Origin: Flammeovirgaceae bacterium
Lineage (GTDB): Bacteria; Bacteroidota; Bacteroidia; Cytophagales; Cyclobacteriaceae
Direction: 5' to 3'
DNA: 64,000 nucleotides
Assembly: GCA_021298015.1 (NCBI GenBank)
Contig: JAJTGY010000018.1
Span: 1 to 64,000 of the forward strand
Positions within the stretch are counted from its first letter, which is position 1. Every line of letters begins with the position of its first letter. The notes beneath the pieces are model-generated. The model searched no databases and had not been told where the DNA came from. It saw only the letters and a list, made by a program, of their open reading frames with translations. Of the stretch, positions 1-8,784 are shown piece after piece. The position numbers and the translations under genes are program-made.

Positions 1-53
1 AAAGGCGGGAGGGTCGGGGGTTCTCCCGATGGCTATCGGGACTCAGCTCCCAC

Positions 54-79
54 AAAGCCTCAGTTTTTTCTGGGGCTTT
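54..79. terminator. Terminator-like hairpin (AAAGCCTCAG-TTTTTT-CTGGGGCTTT)
   Basis: Near-perfect 10-bp inverted repeat with one G-T type mismatch, just downstream of the minus-strand chaperone gene. Confidence 0.5.
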
Positions 80-112
80 GCTATTTCTGGACATTGCAAG
101 CAATTGATTTAC

Positions 113-595
113 CTAACTGACTTTCTGAGTGTTTTTTGTGTTTGAGTGCATAAGCCAATTAGGATCAACCACGGGCAAAATAAATGACTCCATCACTGTT
201 CCCTGAAAGCGCGAAAGCAGAATTCCTCGCGAGGTGGAGTACGAAATAGAAGCTATCGCATTCGCGAGATAGGGATTCCAGTCTATTTCATTACTGGCAA
301 CAATGGCGGCATGCTCGCTTATCTTGTCATAATGAAACACAAAAACAAAATGGTAGCCGCCCGTAGCCTCAATCGCATTACCCTCACTCTTGGTTTTAAT
401 CGATACTTTGAAATCAGCCCGTATCAGGTCTTGTTCCAGGTTGATACCCGTTTCAAAATCAACATTGTAATCGAAATGCTGAATGCCGGATATCTTAAAC
501 TCATACGGGCTGTCAATCTGGCCTTTTACGAGGCGAAACTCGCGCATCACAATCTTCCCCGGTTCAATTGGTTTGCGTTCCATATCAGGCGGCAA
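113..595 (-). CDS. SecB-like chaperone, third gene of a putative TAC toxin-antitoxin-chaperone operon
   Basis: 160 aa; C-terminal pattern 'ANAIASISYSTSRGILLSRFQGTVMESFILPVVDPNWLM' resembles SecB/SecB-like proteins; overlaps the upstream HTH gene. Confidence 0.65.
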   Translation of the reverse strand: MPPDMERKPIEPGKIVMREFRLVKGQIDSPYEFKISGIQHFDYNVDFETGINLEQDLIRADFKVSIKTKSEGNAIEATGGYHFVFVFHYDKISEHAAIVASNEIDWNPYLANAIASISYSTSRGILLSRFQGTVMESFILPVVDPNWLMHSNTKNTQKVS

Positions 596-980
596 CAGGT
601 TCAGTAGGCGTTAACTCCTGGCGATGTGTTGAAGTAAACGGGATGGTGCCCGATACCGGTTCGGCTTTTGCTACCGAAGACTTGAATTGGCCGCCCTGTT
701 GCACATGGTACGAATCCTTTTTCGGCACGTAAAAAATATCTGCGCCCAACTCCGCTTCCAGTTTTGTCAGGCTTTTTAGCGTGAAGTTGTGTTCGCCCTT
801 CAACCATTTGCTGATTTCAGAAGGTGATTTCCCCAACTGATCGGCCAGCTTTTGCTGAGTTATTCCCCGCTCTTTCAACAACTGATGTACGCGCATGACT
901 ATATCGCCATACTTGCGCACAAACCGCTTGGTTTCTTCGGGCGTTTCCGCCATGATGCGGTCAGCAATTTTACTTCTCAT
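585..980 (-). CDS. HigA/Xre-type HTH antitoxin with C-terminal extension
   Basis: 131 aa with an HTH core 'LLKERGITQQKLADQLGKSPSEISKWLKGEHNFTLKSLTKLEAELG', followed by about 40 aa of low-complexity tail. Confidence 0.8.
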   Translation of the reverse strand: MRSKIADRIMAETPEETKRFVRKYGDIVMRVHQLLKERGITQQKLADQLGKSPSEISKWLKGEHNFTLKSLTKLEAELGADIFYVPKKDSYHVQQGGQFKSSVAKAEPVSGTIPFTSTHRQELTPTEPVAA

Positions 981-1004
981 ACGCTTTACGTTTTTTTACA
1001 GCGT

Positions 1005-1559
1005 TCATAAATAGATATCAGGCCGGCCGGCATAATCGGTGAGCGTACGCCCATGAACAACAATTTCGCCCGTTTGGATTGCCTGTAGGATACGCTTGGC
1101 AAAGCCATTGGCTTCATAAAGCTTTGCTGAGATAACATCGCTGCTCTCCTGGGCAGTTTGAGCATCCTTGATGCCCCCATTAAAAAGAATGACCAACTCT
1201 TCGTTCAGCGCCATGCAGTACAGGCGTAACGGGAACCCCCGGTAGTCTAATTCCAACTCACTGATTTTGATCTGGCCTTTTGGTGGGAGAGCCGTAACCC
1301 GGTTTTCGAACCGATTGAAAAAAGCGTCTTGCGCTCCATGTATATTCCCAATTGTTTCGATCACTAACTCTAACAACTCCTGAAGCGGTTCTGCCATGCC
1401 GGGTAACTGCTCCATACGCAGCAGGAAACGATCCATTTCGCTATGGTTAGCACCTTCCACTTTTGGCGAATAGAAGGTTACCCGCTCCGTCTCGTCATAC
1501 CAGATTACCAGTTCAAAACTACTTACTCAACGATGATTTACAAGTTGTTGTTCACTCAT
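1005..1559 (-). pseudogene. HigB/RelE-like toxin, reading frame interrupted by in-frame TGA at 1527-1529
   Basis: From ATG at 1559: MSEQQLVNHR*VSSFELVIWYDETERVTFYSPKVEGANH..., then the open ORF 1005-1460 ('FPLRLYCMALNEELVILFNGGIKDAQ...'). Frame is continuous across the stop. Confidence 0.6.
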
Positions 1560-1598
1560 AAGTGAATTTATTTCAAATTTGACTCAAAAAAAGCATTT

Positions 1599-4484
1599 TC
1601 ACCCCTCAAACCGCACACAATCCTCGGTTATAAAAGCCTCTTTTCCGGGGATTTTCTCCGGCCAGCCGGGGGCTTGCACGGGTTGGCCGCCTGCCTCGCG
1701 GGCTGCGGTGGCCAGGTTTAACTCCAGCAGTTGGGTGAGTACATCCCGTTTGGCATCAAAGCCGTAGGCCTCCAGCACGGCCGCATCGAGGGCGGCATGC
1801 AGGTCTTTGATGGGGTTTTTGCCGGGCTGCTCCAGCAAGCGGTAAAGGTCGCGCAGGCTCATTTGGTGCTCGCGCAAGGTTTGGGTGCGCTTTTGGTGCA
1901 GCGCCAGGGCGGCCTTAGCCACTTTTTCTACCTGTTTTTTGGTGGGCGCCTGCGGCCAGGGGAAGGTGTCCCAGGTTTTGTTCGAATTATATCGGTAGGT
2001 GTCACCCAAAGTTGCCCCCGTATTTTTTATCCAATCCCAGTGGGTGTTGGACTGAATGATTCCAAAAGAGTAATAGTCATCAAATCCAAAGTAATACAGC
2101 GACTGGCTCGGGTTTATCGCACTAGAGAAAAAGTCAAAGGTCGGACGGAGAAGAGTTTGTGGACACGCAATGTAACGTTTAATGCTGGCCATATTGGCCA
2201 AAAGTTCTTCACGACCATACGACAGTTTCCACCAGTTGTTGAAAAAATTGATATGGTGAAGATTAGTTTTCGCTTTTGGATTATCGGCAAGTGCTTTTTC
2301 ATTTTCTTTTTGCTGGTCTAGAGCTTTTTCTTTTCGATCAGGTAACACTAGCATTTCGATTCTTTGAAAAAGTTCCTTGTAGGAGGATGCGCTCACTACA
2401 TCATTATGGGTGAAATCAATAACAAACCTTAAAGGCTGTGACATAAACGTTGCGACTAGCTCTTCGCCATTCAGATAGGGTTTCAGGACTTCGGTATACC
2501 TAGGGTGTTTTTTCAGTACTTTCAACGCTTCAGCTTTATCTAGAAGAAAACCTTCGTGCCCATGCGTTTGCCCCTGAAATACCTTTTTAGGTTTTTTATT
2601 GCATTGTAACACTTGGGCAGCGGTAACATCGGTTTGCAGACTCAGGCTGGAGTTGATGGTAGCCGGGTGGATGCTTTTCAGTTCGTCATCCTCAAAATAA
2701 TACAGGGTTTTTTCGCCCTCGTACACACCTTTTTTCCAACATGCAATGCTTACAAACACAGCTGCATCGCCACTCCAATCCTGCGAGCTTACGGCATTAA
2801 AAATTTCGCCTCCGTTTTGCACGATGTAGTCCAGGCTGCCCTCGCGGCTGTAATTTTGGCGGATGGTGTTGGTGCCTACCAATCCCGCGTAAGCGTTGGG
2901 CTTTAAATGTTTGTGGGCGCGGTAAAACCAGTACGCGCAAAAATCGGCCCGGCCGGGCACCTCGGGGTAAGCGGCCCGCAGTTGATTAATGTAGGCCACA
3001 CCAAACTCCTGCTGCATGTTCTTCTTACTTTGAAAAGGCGGGTTGCCAATGATGGCATCTACTTCCGGCCAGGGGCGTTGGTGGCCATCCGCGGTGAGCA
3101 AGGCATCGGCACAGATAATGTTCTCATCTAAGTTATCCAGCGGCAGCGGTTTAAACTTGTTGTCGTAGCGGTGGTCTTGCTCTAAAATGCTGAGCTCTTT
3201 GGCTACCATAAGCGTTACTTTGGCAATTTCCACTGCCGTAGGGTTGAGGTCAATGCCGTAGAACTGCTGTGTGTTTACAAACGGGTAGGTAGTGAGGAAC
3301 TTGTGCAGTTTGTTTTTGTCGGCCGGTTTGGTCTTTTCAAAAATGAGGGCGAAGAGTTTGCGCTCCAGCAGTTTCATTTCGCGGAAGGCCACAAACAAGA
3401 AGTTGCCGCTGCCGCAGGCGGGGTCTAACACTTTAAACCGGCACAACTCCGTAAGCAGGGCAAAGCAATCGTCAATGGTTTCGGCCTGCTCCATGCGGGC
3501 CATCCACGGCTGCACAATGACGGGGTTTACAATTTTCTTGATGTCGATTTCGTGCGTGTAGTGCGCGCCTAGTTCGTGGCGCAGGTCTTTGTCGAGATTG
3601 TTTTCAAAAAAAGAGCCGAAGATGGCCGGGTTTACGTGGCGCCAGCTTTTATCCGCACCGGCTTCGAGCATGTTGATTTCGTGCTCGGTAAGTTCCAGTG
3701 CCACCGTATTTTTAAACAAGCCCCCGTTAAAGTAGTCTACGCCCTGGTAGTAGCCAGCCGGGGTAATGCCGGGTTTGTTCATTTCATGAAAGAGGCCGCC
3801 AATCAAATCGTACGGGCTGGCTTTCTTTTTTATGCACTCTTCAATGATGCGGCTGAAGATTTTATCGGGCAGCAGCCCAACGTCTTCGGCAAACAAACTT
3901 ACAATGCATTGTAGGGCGTAATGCAGGGCTTGCTGCGGGGGTACTTTTCGCTTGACCATGCTGCGGTACATCGCGGCAATTTTTTCTGCAGCCAGCTCGG
4001 TAACATCCTCTTTGTCCTTACCGAAGACGGGCGTTACCGGTTTGGGCAGTAAAAAGCCAAAGGCCTCTTTGCGGGTGGGTAGTTCGGCCAGTTTTACCAA
4101 ATCAACCGGGTCGAAAACCTTTACGTTGAAATCGTAAATCCAAAACTCGTCAAAGTTGCAGAGGATGATGTATTGCGGCCGGTCGCCCGCGAGTTTAAAC
4201 CAATAGTCGGTGGCTTGCTGCAGGTGCACGGCCAGGTTTTCCTCGCGCTTTTTCATTTCGATGAGCACGCGTTTTTTCCACACCAGGTCGCCAAAGCTGG
4301 TGGTTTTCTTTTTGGTATCGCGCACGCGGTACTCACACTCCGCTCCGGCACCTTTAAGGCCTTCGGGCCAGCCCAGGGCGGTAAACAAGCGATCCAGAAA
4401 AATCTGGGCTTCGCCTTTTTCATCACCTTTGATGTGCTTTTGGCAGTAGGAAACGAAATCCGTTAGCAGGTCTTGTTTTGCCAT
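1599..4484 (-). CDS. Type IIG/IIL (MmeI-like) restriction-modification polypeptide, class I SAM-dependent DNA N6-methyltransferase
   Basis: Motif I 'LDPACGSGNFL', motif IV 'IGNPPFQSK', N-terminal PD-(D/E)xK-like 'SFGDLVWKKRVLIEMKK'. ORF is open to 4820, but the likely start is ATG 4484 (MAKQDLLTDFV), because upstream sequence overlaps the divergent gene. Confidence 0.85.
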   Translation of the reverse strand: MAKQDLLTDFVSYCQKHIKGDEKGEAQIFLDRLFTALGWPEGLKGAGAECEYRVRDTKKKTTSFGDLVWKKRVLIEMKKREENLAVHLQQATDYWFKLAGDRPQYIILCNFDEFWIYDFNVKVFDPVDLVKLAELPTRKEAFGFLLPKPVTPVFGKDKEDVTELAAEKIAAMYRSMVKRKVPPQQALHYALQCIVSLFAEDVGLLPDKIFSRIIEECIKKKASPYDLIGGLFHEMNKPGITPAGYYQGVDYFNGGLFKNTVALELTEHEINMLEAGADKSWRHVNPAIFGSFFENNLDKDLRHELGAHYTHEIDIKKIVNPVIVQPWMARMEQAETIDDCFALLTELCRFKVLDPACGSGNFLFVAFREMKLLERKLFALIFEKTKPADKNKLHKFLTTYPFVNTQQFYGIDLNPTAVEIAKVTLMVAKELSILEQDHRYDNKFKPLPLDNLDENIICADALLTADGHQRPWPEVDAIIGNPPFQSKKNMQQEFGVAYINQLRAAYPEVPGRADFCAYWFYRAHKHLKPNAYAGLVGTNTIRQNYSREGSLDYIVQNGGEIFNAVSSQDWSGDAAVFVSIACWKKGVYEGEKTLYYFEDDELKSIHPATINSSLSLQTDVTAAQVLQCNKKPKKVFQGQTHGHEGFLLDKAEALKVLKKHPRYTEVLKPYLNGEELVATFMSQPLRFVIDFTHNDVVSASSYKELFQRIEMLVLPDRKEKALDQQKENEKALADNPKAKTNLHHINFFNNWWKLSYGREELLANMASIKRYIACPQTLLRPTFDFFSSAINPSQSLYYFGFDDYYSFGIIQSNTHWDWIKNTGATLGDTYRYNSNKTWDTFPWPQAPTKKQVEKVAKAALALHQKRTQTLREHQMSLRDLYRLLEQPGKNPIKDLHAALDAAVLEAYGFDAKRDVLTQLLELNLATAAREAGGQPVQAPGWPEKIPGKEAFITEDCVRFEG

Positions 4485-4586
4485 AAGCACCAATATCCTA
4501 AAAAAAGCCGCCCGCATAACCTTGGCCAGTAATTTTATTTGGTTTGATTCCTGTACCTTATTTTTGCCTATCCATTTTTTAAACTC

Positions 4587-7058
4587 TTGAAAGTTCTTCG
4601 CAAGGTTGCCCTTTTCGTGTTGCTGCCCATCGTGCTGTTGCTGGCTGGGGCATTGGCTTCCGTGTATCTGTATAAGGATCGGCTCGTTCGCCAGTTTATC
4701 GAGGAGGCAAATAAGAGTCTGAATACCCCGGTCAACATAGGTAAAATTGATGTGGATTGGTGGGATGATTTCCCAAGACTGTCTCTCATTTTTGAACAGG
4801 TATACGTGGAAGACAGTCACCCGGAAAAATTTCCGCTGCTCGAGGCCAGGCGTATTTCTTTTTCGCTCGACCCGATAGAGGTCTGGCGAGGTAACTATAC
4901 CGTTAATGGGCTCCGCATCAGCGATAGCAAGACATATCTGAAGGTTGATGTCAACGGCAAGCCTAACTATAACATACTAAAAGAGGCGGCAACAGCGCCT
5001 GGGGGCCCTATCCGTTTTGATTTGCGCAATGTGCGATTGCTCAATACGGTTGTTTCGTATGCAGATGAACAATCCCGTCAAGACCATGTCTTTGAGAGTG
5101 ATAAGCTGACTACCACCGTTCGGGTGGATGGTCTCAAATATTCGATTGTCGCGCAGGGTGACGTCACGACAAAGCAAATAGGTGTGAGCAACCGGCTTTT
5201 CTTGCAGGACAAGCTCTTTCTTGCAAAAGTCCGCCTGTTGTTTGATGATGAAATCAATCGCATAACGTTCGAACCCTCTACCCTCGAAACCGGGTCATCG
5301 GTATTTGACGTCAGTGGTCAGTACTCATTTCAGGAGAAGAATGAAATTGACCTGAACGTGGCAGGCAAAAACACCGATGTCCAAACCCTTTTGTCGCTGC
5401 TGCCGCAGAATGAGGCTCGTCATTTAGCGGAGTACCGCAGCGAAGGCGATGTATTTTTTGATTTATCTCTCAAAGGCGAGATAAGTGCACAAAAAGATCC
5501 CCTGCTGTCGATTTCATTTGGTTTTACCAATGCTGAAATTTTTCATCCGGAATACCGGGCCCGCTTGCAAATACTCAACCTGCGCGGCTCGTTTACCACT
5601 GCTTCCTTTTCGGACCTTGGCCAGGCCAGACTGTTGCTCAAGGACATCAGCGGGGAACTGAACGACAAATCCTTTGCGGCCGACTTTTCGCTGGTGAACT
5701 TTAACGATCCGTTTGTGGCGCTATCCTTTGAAGGAACGCTTGATGCGTCAGATGTGGCTTCCTTTTACCCGCTGCCGGATGTGAATTCGCTTACCGGCCA
5801 GTTAGTGGCCAATGTGCGGTTTGAGGGTGAGGTAAACAAACTCAGAAAAAGGGCGACAGCTCAGCAAGTGAAAACGGAAGGTGCCATCGAATTGCAGAAT
5901 GTTTCCCTTCACTATGGACCCCGTAAAGTAGCCTTGAGCGATTTGAACGGACAACTGCAGTTTAACAATAATGACCTGGCTCTGAGCAACGTCACCGGCC
6001 GGTTTGGAATGAGCGACTTTCGGCTCAATGGTTTTTTTAAGAACATCATTACCTATTTTTTATTTGAAGGACAGCCCATTGGAATTGAGACAGATTTGAG
6101 ATCAAACTTCCTGGATTTGGATGAAGCGCTTCTGTTGGCGTTCGGCAATGAAGCGACTGATGCTTTCTCATTTCGAATTTCACCATTAGTCTATCTCAAT
6201 TTTAATTGCGATGTGCAGGAGCTACGATACAAGAAGTTTTTGGGAAGACAACTAAAAGGGGATTTGTTGGTTAAAAATCAAATGGCCGTTTCCCGCCAAA
6301 TCAACGTTCAATCCATGGGCGGCAAACTTTCATTCAATGGTATAGTGGATGCGCAGCAAGAGGGCCGTATAGAAGTCTCCAGCGGCTGGAAGCTGGAGAA
6401 TATCCGCGTGGATAGCGTCTTTTATGTGTTTGAGAACTTTTATCAGGATTTTATTATAGATCAGCATCTGAAAGGAGAGGCAACAGCAGATGTAAGTTTG
6501 GAGTTCGCGCTCACCCCTCAACTCAAACTAATGCCGGAGAGTCTGGTGGCGGATATTACCGCAACGCTCCGAAACGGTCAATTGAATAACTTTGAGCCCT
6601 TACATGCGCTTAATCAGTATTTGGATGATGAGGGATTGGCTCATCTCCGGTTTTCTGATTTGAAGAATGATATTCACATTGAAAACAAGACCATTTACAT
6701 TCCGCAAATGGAAATTAAAAGCAATGTGACCACGATCCAGTTGAGTGGGACTCACACCTTCGATCAGAAAATTGACTACCGCGTGGTGGCCCCCTTGCGC
6801 AACAAAGCCCAGGTTGACCCTGACGAGGCCTTTGGTGCGATTGAAGAAGACAAGACGGGTAAGGCAAAAGTGTTTTTCCGTATCACGGGCACCACGGATA
6901 ACTATAAAGTGGTCTACGACAAAGAGGCGGTGAAAAAGAAGATCTCGGCTGATCTAAAAAAGGAGGTTCAGGAGTTGAAAGATGCATTCAAACTCAAAGG
7001 GCAAAAAAAGAAAAAGGAATTGGAGCTGACTACTGAAGAATTCGAATGGGATAACTAA
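4587..7058 (+). CDS. AsmA-like family protein (outer membrane biogenesis/lipid transport type)
   Basis: 823 aa; N-terminal TM, 'NIGKIDVDWWDDFPRLSLIFEQVYV' and AsmA-type repetitive beta architecture. Putative TTG start. Confidence 0.8.
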   Translation: MKVLRKVALFVLLPIVLLLAGALASVYLYKDRLVRQFIEEANKSLNTPVNIGKIDVDWWDDFPRLSLIFEQVYVEDSHPEKFPLLEARRISFSLDPIEVWRGNYTVNGLRISDSKTYLKVDVNGKPNYNILKEAATAPGGPIRFDLRNVRLLNTVVSYADEQSRQDHVFESDKLTTTVRVDGLKYSIVAQGDVTTKQIGVSNRLFLQDKLFLAKVRLLFDDEINRITFEPSTLETGSSVFDVSGQYSFQEKNEIDLNVAGKNTDVQTLLSLLPQNEARHLAEYRSEGDVFFDLSLKGEISAQKDPLLSISFGFTNAEIFHPEYRARLQILNLRGSFTTASFSDLGQARLLLKDISGELNDKSFAADFSLVNFNDPFVALSFEGTLDASDVASFYPLPDVNSLTGQLVANVRFEGEVNKLRKRATAQQVKTEGAIELQNVSLHYGPRKVALSDLNGQLQFNNNDLALSNVTGRFGMSDFRLNGFFKNIITYFLFEGQPIGIETDLRSNFLDLDEALLLAFGNEATDAFSFRISPLVYLNFNCDVQELRYKKFLGRQLKGDLLVKNQMAVSRQINVQSMGGKLSFNGIVDAQQEGRIEVSSGWKLENIRVDSVFYVFENFYQDFIIDQHLKGEATADVSLEFALTPQLKLMPESLVADITATLRNGQLNNFEPLHALNQYLDDEGLAHLRFSDLKNDIHIENKTIYIPQMEIKSNVTTIQLSGTHTFDQKIDYRVVAPLRNKAQVDPDEAFGAIEEDKTGKAKVFFRITGTTDNYKVVYDKEAVKKKISADLKKEVQELKDAFKLKGQKKKKELELTTEEFEWDN

Positions 7059-7066
7059 TTTCGCGT

Positions 7067-7621
7067 ATGGGCAGGTCAATTATTGTTTTCCTGTTGGCAT
7101 GGGCAATGACCTCATACACCCAGGACGAACCCAAGCTTCAATCACTGCATTAGGTATGTTTTTTAAATCCCAGCTACGAATTTGAGGCGGCACTGTCACC
7201 TACCGCCACGTTCACGGTCAACCCCGGCCTAAGCTTCACTTCTGGAGTACGCTACAGTTCTGCCTCGGGGGCTGAAACCCTCTTTTCGATTTTTCCATCG
7301 ATCAATGCAGGCTTTCGTCACTATTATAACCTTGTCAAAAGGGAAAACAACGGAAGGTTCATTCGCGGAAATTCCGGAAACTTCCTCACAGCCGTCTTCT
7401 TTTTATATGGTGGTGAACTTGCCTCCTCCGGAGTAGACACTCCCGATGTAACCATTTTACCTGCGCTGGCATCGGGGTTGCAGCGCACGTAAAACAAGAA
7501 TTTCAATCTCTCGCTCATGCTGGGTATGGGCTATTACTCGGCCCGGTCGGGTGATCGCACCTGACAGGGCGAAACGCTTGTGGTACAAGTAAAAATCGGA
7601 TATGTGTTTTTGAAACGTTGA
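7067..7621 (+). pseudogene. Secreted/outer-membrane-like protein remnant with three in-frame stop codons
   Basis: Single uninterrupted frame of 185 codons beginning MGRSIIVFLLAWAMTSYTQDEPKLQSLH*; internal TAG 7151, TAA 7490, TGA 7562; ends QGETLVVQVKIGYVFLKR*. Confidence 0.6.
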
Positions 7622-7656
7622 TTGAAGAAAGCCTGACCAAATACCGTTTGTAAGAG

Positions 7657-8472
7657 TCAAATTTTTTTGGCCATCTCCCAATACATGTCCATTTCGGCCA
7701 GCGACATTTCGCCCAGTTTTTTCCCGTCTCGGGCAGATTCCCTCTCCAGATATTGGAATCGTTTAATAAACTTTTTGTTTGTTCGCTCCAGTGCCTCTTC
7801 GGGGTCTATATTGATAAACCGGGCGTAATTGACAAGTGAAAATAGCAAGTCACCAAACTCTTCAACCACCTTTTGGCGGTTGTCGGGTTCATCGGTTTCA
7901 GAATCAAACGCCCTCTTGAATTCCTGCATCTCTTCCTCCACTTTTTGCCACACTTGCTCTTTCTTCTCCCAGTCAAAACCTACGCCCCGGGCCTTATCTT
8001 GTATGCGAATGGCCTTGACCAGTGCCGGAAGAGATTTGGGTACGCCTTCCAAAACGGACTGATTGCCGGTGCGCAGCTTGATTTTTTCCCAATTGGCCTT
8101 CACCGTTGCTTCATCATTCGCCTCCACATCCCCATACACGTGCGGGTGGCGTTCCACCAATTTGTCACAAATGCTGTTCAAGACATCGGCCATGTCAAAA
8201 AGCTTTTGTTCAGCGGCAATTCGGGCGTAAAAAACATTGTGCAACATCAGATCGCCCAGCTCTTTCTTGACCTCAGCATAATTGCCATCCAATATCGAGT
8301 CCGATAACTCATACGTCTCCTCAATCGTCAGGTGGCGAATGCTCCCCATGGTTTGCTTCCTATCCCACGGGCAGTTTTCGCGCAGTTCGTCCATAATGGT
8401 TAGCAGCCGGTCAAAGGCTTCTAATTTTGCCTGGCGGTTGGGGTCGGGTTGTGCGAGTGGTTTTTTAGCCAT
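7657..8472 (-). CDS. mazG: Nucleoside triphosphate pyrophosphohydrolase MazG
   Basis: 271 aa; 'FDRLLTIMDELRENCPWDRKQT...IRHLTIEETYELSDSI' and a second MazG repeat. Confidence 0.95.
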   Translation of the reverse strand: MAKKPLAQPDPNRQAKLEAFDRLLTIMDELRENCPWDRKQTMGSIRHLTIEETYELSDSILDGNYAEVKKELGDLMLHNVFYARIAAEQKLFDMADVLNSICDKLVERHPHVYGDVEANDEATVKANWEKIKLRTGNQSVLEGVPKSLPALVKAIRIQDKARGVGFDWEKKEQVWQKVEEEMQEFKRAFDSETDEPDNRQKVVEEFGDLLFSLVNYARFINIDPEEALERTNKKFIKRFQYLERESARDGKKLGEMSLAEMDMYWEMAKKI

Positions 8473-8505
8473 GATGCTGAAACTTCGGATGTGGATTTAC
8501 TGTTG

Positions 8506-8513
8506 TATTTTTG
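8506..8513 (+). promoter_or_regulatory. Bacteroidota -7 box (TAnnTTTG: TATTTTTG)
   Basis: Exact match to TAnnTTTG, 25 bp upstream of ATG 8538. Confidence 0.5.
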
Positions 8514-8537
8514 CCCTCACAATAATCGGTAATTCCC

Positions 8538-8777
8538 ATGGCTGTTTTCCTGCTCACCATCGGCATTTTTGGCGCTTTCTTTCTTTTGATGTCGGTGCGC
8601 CTGCTGTTTGTTAAAAATGGAGAATTCCGTGGAACCTGTGCCACACAGAGTCCGTTCCTGGCCAAGGAGGGTATTACCTGCGGTTATTGTGGCAAAGTGA
8701 TTGGTGAAGGCGATACGGCCTGTGGCGATCCCGACAAGGCAGCCGCTGCCGCGCTACCGGAAATCAAGAAGAAATAA
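8538..8777 (+). CDS. Small Cys-containing membrane protein (NqrM-like/Bacteroidota 'membrane or secreted protein')
   Basis: 79 aa; one N-terminal TM segment followed by 'GTCATQSPFLAKEGITCGYCG'. Confidence 0.55.
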   Translation: MAVFLLTIGIFGAFFLLMSVRLLFVKNGEFRGTCATQSPFLAKEGITCGYCGKVIGEGDTACGDPDKAAAAALPEIKKK

Positions 8778-8784
8778 TAGCAAT

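Noticed and set aside
1-50. Left edge 'GGGAGGGTCGGGGGTTCTCCCGATGGCTATCGGGACTCAGCTCCCAC' looks like the 3' end of a tRNA/tmRNA
   Set aside because: TCGGG/CCCGA and CCCGAT/ATCGGG pairings exist, but no consistent T-arm plus acceptor stem can be drawn, and the 5' part is outside the window.
986-1180. 64-aa minus-strand ORF overlapping the toxin gene
   Set aside because: Alternate-frame ORF in a region already explained by the toxin frame; no recognisable features.
4485-4820. N-terminal extension of the R-M ORF up to 4820
   Set aside because: Low-similarity sequence overlapping the AsmA gene antisense; MAKQDLLTDFV at 4484 is a better start.
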